Below, in pieces: positions 57,710 through 64,000 of a stretch of DNA of 64,000 nt. The notes beneath the pieces were generated by a model, which was not told the origin of the DNA, did not search any database, and saw only the letters and a program-made list of their open reading frames with translations. This DNA comes from Pseudomonas viridiflava (lineage in GTDB: Bacteria > Pseudomonadota > Gammaproteobacteria > Pseudomonadales > Pseudomonadaceae): positions 248,001 to 312,000 of the forward strand of contig NZ_UPSE01000453.1 in assembly GCF_900573885.1 (NCBI RefSeq), in the 5' to 3' direction. A program made the translations under genes and the position numbers. The stretch's first letter is position 1; each line of letters starts with the position of its first letter.

Positions 57710-57823
57710 CCGGCTACGCGCACGTCTAAATCTGCGACTGGCCCTTTCGTTCCCCAAGGCACCCCGCCTGGATATTGCTAGAATGCCCACCCTCAATTTG
57801 TACGCCGCCGTTGGAGCTGTTTC

Positions 57824-58975
57824 ATGACCGTCGTTTCGTCCCCGCTTTCGCCCACGTTGCAATTGGCTTGCGATCTGATCCGCCGTCCTTCGGTTACGCC
57901 GGTGGATGCCGATTGCCAGGCGGTGATGATCGAGCGGCTACGGGCGCTGGGTTTTGCCATTGAGCCGATGCGCATCGAGGACGTCGACAACTTCTGGGCC
58001 ACCCACGGCGGCGAAGGTCCGGTGCTGTGTTTCGCCGGGCACACCGACGTGGTGCCGACCGGCCCGTTGCAGGCGTGGCAGCACGCGCCGTTCGATGCAA
58101 AGGTTGATGAAGACGGCATGCTCTGCGGCCGTGGCGCGGCGGATATGAAGGGCAGCCTGGCGTCGATGATCATCGCCGTGGAGCGCTTTGTGGCGGACCA
58201 CCCTGACCACAAAGGCCGCATCGCTTTTCTGATTACCAGCGACGAAGAAGGCCCGGCGCACCACGGCACCAAAGCGGTGGTGGAGCGCCTGGCGGCACGT
58301 AACGAGCGCCTGGACTGGTGCATTGTTGGCGAACCGTCGAGCACCACGCTGGTCGGAGATGTGGTCAAGAACGGCCGCCGCGGCTCGCTCGGCGCCAAGC
58401 TCACCGTGCGCGGGGTGCAAGGCCATGTGGCCTATCCGCATCTGGCGAAGAATCCGATTCATCTGGCTGCGCCGGCGCTGAGTGAACTGGCTGCCGAGCA
58501 TTGGGACGATGGAAATGCCTTCTTCCCGCCAACCAGCTTCCAGATTTCCAACCTCAACGCCGGCACCGGCGCCACCAACGTGATTCCAGGCGAGCTGGAA
58601 GCGGTGTTCAATTTCCGTTTCTCCACCGAATCCACTGTTGAGGGACTGCAGCAGCGCGTGGCGGTGATTCTCGATAAGCACGGCCTGGACTGGCATGTGG
58701 AGTGGTCGTTGTCGGGCCTGCCGTTTCTCACCGAGCCGGGCGACTTGCTCGATGGCGTGGCGGCAGCCATCAAGTCGGTTACCGGCCGCGACACCAAACC
58801 GTCCACCAGCGGCGGCACATCCGATGGGCGCTTTATCGCCACCCTTGGCACCCAAGTGGTGGAGCTCGGCCCGGTCAACGCCACCATTCACCAGATCAAC
58901 GAACGGGTACTGGCCAGCGATCTCGACACCCTCACCGAGATCTACTACCAAACCCTCGTTAACCTGCTCGCCTGA
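57824..58975 (+). CDS. dapE: Succinyl-diaminopimelate desuccinylase DapE
   Basis: Zinc hydrolase of 383 residues in lysine and peptidoglycan precursor synthesis. M20 motifs: [12 protein letters not shown] (metal His and Asp), [12 protein letters not shown], and [12 protein letters not shown] (catalytic Glu and metal Glu). [11 protein letters not shown] is the DapE-specific C-terminal motif. GGAG lies 8 nt before the ATG. Its stop overlaps the rlmA start (TGATG). Confidence 0.96.
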   Translation: MTVVSSPLSPTLQLACDLIRRPSVTPVDADCQAVMIERLRALGFAIEPMRIEDVDNFWATHGGEGPVLCFAGHTDVVPTGPLQAWQHAPFDAKVDEDGMLCGRGAADMKGSLASMIIAVERFVADHPDHKGRIAFLITSDEEGPAHHGTKAVVERLAARNERLDWCIVGEPSSTTLVGDVVKNGRRGSLGAKLTVRGVQGHVAYPHLAKNPIHLAAPALSELAAEHWDDGNAFFPPTSFQISNLNAGTGATNVIPGELEAVFNFRFSTESTVEGLQQRVAVILDKHGLDWHVEWSLSGLPFLTEPGDLLDGVAAAIKSVTGRDTKPSTSGGTSDGRFIATLGTQVVELGPVNATIHQINERVLASDLDTLTEIYYQTLVNLLA

Positions 58976-59787
58976 TGCTTGCCTGCCCCATTTGCAGCGC
59001 GCCGCTGCACGCGGTCGATAACGGTGTCGCCTGCCCGGCCAACCACCGCTTCGACCGTGCGCGCCAGGGTTACCTGAATCTGTTGCCGGTGCAGCACAAA
59101 AACAGCCGCGACCCTGGCGACAACCAGGCCATGGTCGAGGCACGTCGGCGCTTTCTCGAAGGTGGGCATTACGCGCCGGTGGCCAAGCGTCTGGCTGCGC
59201 TTGTGGCCGAACGCGCGCCCGCGCACTGGCTGGATATCGGCTGCGGCGAAGGCTATTACACCGCGCAGGTGGCAGACGCCCTGCCGACTGCCGACGGTTA
59301 CGCGCTGGATATTTCCCGCGAGGCGGTCAAGCGCGCCTGCAAACGCAGTCCGCAGCTGACCTGGCTGGTGGCGAGCATGGCGCGTATTCCCTTGAGCGAT
59401 GCCAGTTGCCAGGCGCTGATCAGCGTATTCAGCCCGCTGGACTGGCAAGAAGCCAAGCGCGTACTCAGCCCCGGCGGCGGCTTGCTGCGAATCGGCCCAA
59501 CCAACGAGCACCTGATGGAACTGCGCGAAAAACTCTACGACCAGGTGCGCGACTACAGCGACGACAAACACCTGGCCCTGGTGCCCGACGGCATGCGCCA
59601 CGCCCACAGCGAAACGCTGCAATTCACCTTGACCGTGGACAGCGAACAGGCCCGCGCCGACCTGCTGGCCATGACGCCTCATGGCTGGCGCGCCAGTGCC
59701 GAGCGCAGGGAAGCAGTGATAGCCGCAGCGCTGAAAGTCACCGTGTCCATGCGCTACGATTGGTTTGAGTTAGATCGCCAAGCCTGA
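58975..59787 (+). CDS. rlmA: 23S rRNA (guanine-N1)-methyltransferase RlmA
   Basis: Methylates G745 of 23S rRNA. It has 270 residues. The N-terminal zinc ribbon uses Cys4, Cys7, Cys20 and His24. The S-adenosylmethionine site is LDIGCGEGYYT. RARQGYLNLL is the RlmA signature for the ribbon-methylase hinge. It is translationally coupled to dapE. Confidence 0.93.
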   Translation: MLACPICSAPLHAVDNGVACPANHRFDRARQGYLNLLPVQHKNSRDPGDNQAMVEARRRFLEGGHYAPVAKRLAALVAERAPAHWLDIGCGEGYYTAQVADALPTADGYALDISREAVKRACKRSPQLTWLVASMARIPLSDASCQALISVFSPLDWQEAKRVLSPGGGLLRIGPTNEHLMELREKLYDQVRDYSDDKHLALVPDGMRHAHSETLQFTLTVDSEQARADLLAMTPHGWRASAERREAVIAAALKVTVSMRYDWFELDRQA

Positions 59788-59817
59788 GCGGCGAATCCTG
59801 AATTAGAGAGAATCTCC

Positions 59818-60201
59818 ATGCGCCAACCCGACATCGAAATCTACATAAAAGACGCCGACCACAACGCCATCACCGACTGGCTGAGCAAGGCGCTGGGCCC
59901 ATGTTCAGCGTGGCGGCAGCAAGGGCAAACCTACAAATGCAGCATCACCACCAGCGAAGGGCTGATCCCCGTGACCTGGCTGCCCAAAGCCGTGGGCAAG
60001 TGGAACAGCCTGTTTCTGGAAAGCGACATCACCCCGTGGGACGACGACCTCGCCTGCGCCCGCGCCGCCTTCGCTGCTTTAAATGTAGAAGTGCGCTGCG
60101 CGCCGGGTGGCTGGAGCGAAGAAGAGGCCGAAGAACAGGCTGATCGCTGGATTCGCATCAGCGCGGATGGGGAAGAAGAGATTACCTGGCATACCAGTTG
60201 A
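59818..60201 (+). CDS. Conserved-type acidic cytoplasmic protein
   Basis: Protein of 127 residues with no signal or membrane segment and a strongly acidic C-terminus (GWSEEEAEEQADRW). WLPKAVGKWNSLFLESDITPWDDDLACARAAF is the most ordered region. It is recalled as an unnamed gene between rlmA and a cold-shock gene in P. aeruginosa. AGAGAG lies 8 nt before the ATG; 30 bp separate it from rlmA, so it is probably the last gene of that unit. Function unknown. Confidence 0.8.
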   Translation: MRQPDIEIYIKDADHNAITDWLSKALGPCSAWRQQGQTYKCSITTSEGLIPVTWLPKAVGKWNSLFLESDITPWDDDLACARAAFAALNVEVRCAPGGWSEEEAEEQADRWIRISADGEEEITWHTS

Positions 60202-60231
60202 AGCAGACTCCCACGATTGTCGTTTGCAGGG

Positions 60232-60675
60232 ATCGCGGCTAAAGCCGCTCCTACAGATGGTGCAGAACCTGTGGTAGCAGCTGGCAGGCATTCCGTTTAG
60301 CCGCAATGCTCTTAGCTTCAGCCCTTCGCAGCCCCGCTAGATCGAGCGAGCTAGAGCGATCCAAGGCAAAAACGGCTTTTGAAGCGCAGTGGGCTGTAGC
60401 CCATGAGCATTCAAAAGCCGTTTTTAACGCCGGAGCGCCGACGCGCAGCCGATCTCGCGGCTAAAGCCGCTCCTACAGAGGGTGCAGAATCTGTGGTAGC
60501 AGCTGGCAGGCATTCTGTTTAGCCGCAATGCTCTTAGCTTCAGCCCTTCGCAGCCCCGCTAGATCGAGCGAGCTAGAGCGATCCAAGGCAAAAACGGCTT
60601 TTGAAGCGCAGTGGGCTGTAGCCCATGAGCATTCAAAAGCCGTTTTTAACGCCGGAGCGCCGACGCGCAGCCGAT
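60232..60675. repeat. Tandem duplication of a structured 222-bp unit
   Basis: Copy 1 (60232-60453) and copy 2 (60454-60675) are the same length and differ at only about three positions by eye. Each starts with a REP half (GCGGCTAAAGCCGCTCCTAC) and contains a 16-bp perfect stem AAAAACGGCTTTTGAA / TTCAAAAGCCGTTTTT (60368-60383 with 60410-60425, and the same +222). Inside the stem is a hairpin TGGGCT-gt-AGCCCA. The stems have T runs on both strands and could terminate both convergent transcripts. No coding frame fits both copies. Confidence 0.9.
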
Positions 60676-60678
60676 CGC

Positions 60679-60888
60679 TTACCCGCGAACAACATCCTCA
60701 GCCTGCGGGCCCTTTTGACCATCGATCACAGCAAACTCAACGCGATCGCCTTCATTCAGGGACCGGTGGCCTTCGCCGCGAATGGCGCGGTAGTGAACAA
60801 ACACATCGGCGCCGCTTTCACGCTGAATGAAGCCATAGCCTTTGGAATCATTGAACCACTTAACGGTTCCTGTCTCGCGTTCAGCCAT
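60679..60888 (-). CDS. Cold-shock domain protein
   Basis: CspA-family RNA/ssDNA-binding protein of 69 residues. RNP1 is KGYGFIQ and RNP2 VFVHY. GGAG lies 11 nt before the ATG at 60888; a longer frame to 60927 starts with TTG and lacks a site. It keeps the [13 protein letters not shown] loop seen in Pseudomonas CspA/CapA proteins. It is probably an RNA chaperone. The stop is 4 bp from the tandem 222-bp repeat. Confidence 0.94.
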   Translation of the reverse strand: MAERETGTVKWFNDSKGYGFIQRESGADVFVHYRAIRGEGHRSLNEGDRVEFAVIDGQKGPQAEDVVRG

Positions 60889-61294
60889 TACTACTTTCTC
60901 CAACTCGCATTTTTTATGTCCTCTCAAGGAGGAATCGACGGATCAGCGGCGGCTCGCCCTAAGCGAAGCGGCGCCGGCTGATTGCGTAAGCACAAAGCCT
61001 GCCAAGGAGATTTCGTCAGGATGGCGTAAGCCTCGTACTAGAGCGCGCCGACGGCCTTTTCGCTCAGGTACGTACGTACGAAAAGCCTATTCAACCGGGC
61101 CTTTTCTGTGGGCATCGGTAACATTTCGGTGCGTGTCTGAAGCGCCAGGCGCGCGCTCGCGGCAAGCGACGTAACCCCAACGCCCACCAGCGTGAAAATG
61201 ATCGCAGCTCGCCTTCCAGATGCCTTTTGCCGCCGGCCATTTCATCCGGCAAACTAGCGTCCCCGAGCCGAGGCTCGATTTCGACAGACTCTGT
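60889..61294. other. 406-bp intergenic region: csp leader and plsB promoter region
   Basis: The region separates divergent csp and plsB. It has a hairpin in what would be the csp leader, GGCCTTTTCG (61053-61062) / CGAAAAGCC (61079-61087), whose loop contains the simple repeat (GTAC)3 at 61068-61079. No additional gene is seen. Long structured leaders are known to control cold-shock mRNAs; whether that applies here is inference. Confidence 0.45.
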
Positions 61295-63778
61295 ATGACC
61301 CGCTCCCCGTTTCGCCGTCTTGTCTTCGGTACCCTGCGCCGCCTGCTGTATCTCTGGGTGCGCTCGGAAACCATCAACCAGTCCGCCTTTACCCTCAAGC
61401 TCGACCGCAGCAAGCCAGTGCTTTATGTGCTGCAGCAGCCGTCGCTGAGTGATCTGGCGGTGCTCGACAGAGAATGCACCAAGGCCGGCCTGCCCCGTCC
61501 CGTGGTGCCGGTGGCCATTGGCGATCTGATCGAGCCGGCGGCGTTTTTCTACCTCAATCCCGAGCCGGGCTGGCTGGGCACGCCGAATAAACCCGGCACG
61601 TCGCCAACGCTGGTGCGTCTGGTGGGGGCGCTGAATCAGCATGCTGTGGAAGACGCGCAAATCGTGCCGGTGAGTGTGTTCTGGGGCCAGTCGCCCGACC
61701 GCGAAACCAGCCCGTGGAAACTGTTGTTTGCTGACAGTTGGGCCGTGACCGGCCGCTTGCGTCGTCTGGTGAGTATTCTGATTCTGGGGCGCAAAACCCG
61801 CGTGCAATTCTCGGCGCCTATTCACTTGCGCGAGATCGTGGCGCAAGACAAAGGCCACGAGCGCACCCTGCGCATGGTGCAGCGCATCCTGCGGGTGCAT
61901 TTCCGCAACCAGCGCGCGGCGGTCATCGGGCCGGACGTGTCGCACCGCCGCAATCTGGTCAAGGGCCTGGTGCACGGGCCGCTGGTGCGTGAGGCGATTG
62001 CCGAAGAAGTGGAACGCGAGAAAATTTCCCCGGAGAAAGCCGAAGCCCTGGCGCTGCGCTATGGCAACGAGATCGCCTCGGACTACACCTATACCGCCAT
62101 CCGTTTCCTGGAGCTGGTGCTGAGCTGGTTCTGGAACAAGATCTACGACGGAATCAAGGTTAACCACATCGAAGGCGTGCAGGACGTGGCGCAAGGGCAC
62201 GAGGTGATTTACGTGCCGTGCCACCGCAGCCATATCGACTACCTGCTGCTCTCTTACCTGCTGTTCCGCAACGGCCTGACGCCGCCGCACATTGCCGCCG
62301 GCATCAACCTGAACATGCCCGTTATCGGCAGCCTGCTGCGACGCGGCGGCGCCTTCTTCATGCGCCGCACCTTCAAGGGCAACCCGCTGTACACGGCGGT
62401 GTTCAACGAATACCTGCACACCTTGTTCAGCAAGGGCTTCCCGGTTGAGTACTTCGTCGAAGGCGGCCGCTCGCGCACCGGGCGCATGTTGCAACCGAAA
62501 ACCGGCATGCTGGCGATTACCCTGCGCAGCTTCTTGCGCTCCAACCGCCTGCCTGTGGTGTTCGTGCCGGTGTATATCGGCTATGAGCGCGTGCTTGAAG
62601 GCCGCACTTATCTGGGCGAGCTGCGCGGAGCGAGCAAGAAGAAAGAGTCGATCTTCGATATTTTCAAAGTCATCGGCGCGCTCAAGCAGCGCTTTGGCAG
62701 CGTGTGGGTGAACTTCGGTGAGCCGATCAAGCTGGCCGAATTCCTCGATGCCGATCAACCGGGCTGGCGCGAGCAGGAACTGGGGCCGCAATACCGCCCC
62801 GAATGGCTGAGCGACAGCACCCATCGGTTGTCCGAGCGCGTGGCACAGCACCTTAACGAAGCGGCGGCAGTGAACCCGGTGAACCTGGTGGCGCTGGCGC
62901 TGTTGTCCACCAGCAAACTGGCCCTCGACGACCGCGCCCTTACCCGCGTGCTTGACCTGTACCTGACGTTGCTGCGCGCTGTGCCGTATTCGCCGCACAC
63001 CACACTGCCGGAAGGCGACGGCCAGGCGCTGATTCAGTATGTACAAGGCATGAATCTGCTGGCCGAGCAGAAAGATTCGCTGGGCAAAATTCTGTATCTG
63101 GATGAGCAGAACGCCATCCTGATGACCTACTACCGCAACAACGTGCTGCACATTTTTGCCCTGCCGGCGCTGCTCGCCAGTTTCTTCCAGAGCAGTGCGC
63201 GCATGAGCCGTGAACAGATTCTGCGCTACACCCGCGCGCTGTATCCGTACTTGCAGTCGGAACTGTTCATTCGCTGGAGCGTGGATGAACTGGAGCCGGT
63301 GGTCGATCAGTGGCTGGCAGCGTTCGTCGAGCAAGGGCTGCTGAAGTTCGAGAACGACGCCTACGTGCGCCCGGCACCGAGCTCACGCAACTTTGTACTG
63401 CTGACGCTGCTGTCGCGCGCCATTGCGCAAACCTTGCAGCGCTTCTACATGGCGACCGCGCTGCTGCTCAATGCCGGGCAGAACACCATCAGTGCGGAAG
63501 AGCTGGAAGACCTGTGCACGGTGATGGCGCAGCGCTTGTCGATTCTCCACGGCCTGAATGCGCCGGAGTTTTTCGATAAGAGCCTGTTCCGCCACTTCAT
63601 CCAGACCCTGCTCGACCAAGGCGTATTGCGTCAGGACCAGGCCGGCAAACTCAGCCACCATCCGCTGCTCAGCGAGCTGGCCGAAGGCGCCGCCAAACGC
63701 GTGTTGCCGGCAGAGATTCGCCTGTCCATTCGCCAGGTGGCGATGGACCGCAGTGAAGATCTGGTGGACGGGTTGTAA
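61295..63778 (+). CDS. plsB: Glycerol-3-phosphate acyltransferase PlsB
   Basis: Inner-membrane enzyme of 827 residues that acylates sn-glycerol-3-phosphate at position 1, the first step of phospholipid synthesis. The start at 61295 ([11 protein letters not shown]) matches Pseudomonas PlsB. Acyltransferase motifs: [11 protein letters not shown] (HX4D), [26 protein letters not shown] and [14 protein letters not shown]. The long C-terminal helical part is the usual gammaproteobacterial form. The protein ends shortly after SEDLVDGL, a few residues shorter than relatives. A strong terminator follows. Confidence 0.96.
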   Translation: MTRSPFRRLVFGTLRRLLYLWVRSETINQSAFTLKLDRSKPVLYVLQQPSLSDLAVLDRECTKAGLPRPVVPVAIGDLIEPAAFFYLNPEPGWLGTPNKPGTSPTLVRLVGALNQHAVEDAQIVPVSVFWGQSPDRETSPWKLLFADSWAVTGRLRRLVSILILGRKTRVQFSAPIHLREIVAQDKGHERTLRMVQRILRVHFRNQRAAVIGPDVSHRRNLVKGLVHGPLVREAIAEEVEREKISPEKAEALALRYGNEIASDYTYTAIRFLELVLSWFWNKIYDGIKVNHIEGVQDVAQGHEVIYVPCHRSHIDYLLLSYLLFRNGLTPPHIAAGINLNMPVIGSLLRRGGAFFMRRTFKGNPLYTAVFNEYLHTLFSKGFPVEYFVEGGRSRTGRMLQPKTGMLAITLRSFLRSNRLPVVFVPVYIGYERVLEGRTYLGELRGASKKKESIFDIFKVIGALKQRFGSVWVNFGEPIKLAEFLDADQPGWREQELGPQYRPEWLSDSTHRLSERVAQHLNEAAAVNPVNLVALALLSTSKLALDDRALTRVLDLYLTLLRAVPYSPHTTLPEGDGQALIQYVQGMNLLAEQKDSLGKILYLDEQNAILMTYYRNNVLHIFALPALLASFFQSSARMSREQILRYTRALYPYLQSELFIRWSVDELEPVVDQWLAAFVEQGLLKFENDAYVRPAPSSRNFVLLTLLSRAIAQTLQRFYMATALLLNAGQNTISAEELEDLCTVMAQRLSILHGLNAPEFFDKSLFRHFIQTLLDQGVLRQDQAGKLSHHPLLSELAEGAAKRVLPAEIRLSIRQVAMDRSEDLVDGL

Positions 63779-63793
63779 GGGTTTGGCAGAATG

Positions 63794-63824
63794 AAAAAGG
63801 GAGCGCTGAGCGCTCCCTTTTTTT
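63794..63824. terminator. Bidirectional terminator after plsB
   Basis: AAAAAGGGAGCGC / GCGCTCCCTTTTT with a 3-nt loop and T runs on both sides. It ends plsB and probably the convergent partial gene. Confidence 0.93.
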
Positions 63825-63858
63825 GCCTGCAAATCGCCTGGTGCCCCACCCTCGGCGA

Positions 63859-64000
63859 TCAACGCGCCAAACGCTGGTTCCGGCGCAGGTCGATCATGTC
63901 CTGGTGGGTACAGGTCAGCGGCTTGGCTTCGGTCAGGTCGTAGCAGGTCTGGCCGAATCGCATTGGCCAGTAAATGATCGCGAACGGTGGCCAGAAAATC
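63859..64000 (-). CDS. Partial gene, C-terminal end only
   Basis: The last 46 codons of a minus-strand frame that runs off the window, ending CTHQDMIDLRRNQRLAR. A hydrophobic aromatic stretch (WPPFAIIYWPM) precedes two Cys (QTCYDL, LTCTHQ). Possibly a small membrane or exported protein. Coding status rests on the open frame and its position by the terminator; I cannot name it. Confidence 0.5.
   Translation of the reverse strand, partial: IFWPPFAIIYWPMRFGQTCYDLTEAKPLTCTHQDMIDLRRNQRLAR

Noticed and set aside
60232..60675. CRISPR-like array
   Set aside because: There are only two long, near-identical units with no short repeats and no unique spacers.
61091..63334. 747-codon open frame opposite plsB
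   Set aside because: Antisense shadow, rich in His, Arg and Gln, without a start signal; plsB is certain. The same applies to the long frames opposite pykA (38161-39603) and the fumarase gene (42834-44321).

Overview
The window is chromosomal DNA of a Pseudomonas species. The evidence is high GC, REP-type palindromes of the GTAGGAGCGGCTTTAGCCGCG kind, an MvaT nucleoid protein, and gene order recalled as that of P. aeruginosa PAO1: small ORF-purU-mvaT-sbcB, then an RDD/SpoIIM/DUF4129/DUF4350/MoxR/DUF58 operon, then PilZ-DUF4124-lipoproteins-pykA-enoyl-CoA hydratase-ferredoxin reductase-sadC-fumarase, and olsBA-acpH-arsR-MFS-xenB. The dapE-rlmA-csp block and plsB lie elsewhere in P. aeruginosa, so I infer a different member of the genus. 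Family names come from motifs and remembered relatives; no search was run.

Layout. 0-4.2 kb: katG and an exported flavin amine oxidase. 4.4-9.6 kb: bioA, then a GntR regulator, a polyamine-type binding protein and a gamma-glutamyltransferase. 9.7-18.2 kb, minus strand: aldA and a quinohemoprotein alcohol dehydrogenase form an alcohol-to-acid module with a sigma-54 type promoter and upstream palindromes. A low-GC secreted PI-PLC follows, then an orphan pqqF for the PQQ cofactor. 18.4-24 kb: two chemoreceptors, one soluble with two PAS domains (BdlA-like) and one membrane-bound with an amino-acid type dCache domain, flanking a HerA-type ATPase. 24-35.5 kb: purU, mvaT, sbcB and the tightly overlapping MoxR operon. 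35.7-44.3 kb: PilZ protein, lipoproteins, pykA, sadC-like diguanylate cyclase and class I fumarase. 44.6-50.2 kb: small secreted protein, RHH regulator, DJ-1 protein, lipoprotein, ClsB-type synthase, YceI protein, and a serine hydrolase coupled to a small CxC protein. 50.3-51.3 kb: a lone T6SS hcp with an unrecognised 140-residue downstream gene. 51.5-57.5 kb: acyl-CoA dehydrogenase-like gene, ornithine lipid genes olsBA, acpH, and an arsR-MFS-xenB unit with a clear palindromic operator. 57.8-64 kb: dapE-rlmA, a cold-shock gene behind a 222-bp tandem duplication, plsB, and a partial gene.

Three themes join the genes. PQQ-dependent alcohol oxidation combines ADH, AldA and PqqF. Cyclic-di-GMP and motility signalling combines SadC, PilZ, a BdlA-like protein and a Pct-like receptor. 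Membrane lipid metabolism combines OlsAB, PlsB, ClsB and AcpH. The best candidates for undescribed biology are the hcp-linked small protein (50317-50739), the horizontally acquired-looking PI-PLC with its hydrophobic Gly/Ser-rich C-terminus, the duplicated structured intergenic unit at 60232-60675, and the UAS/sigma-54 region of the alcohol dehydrogenase.
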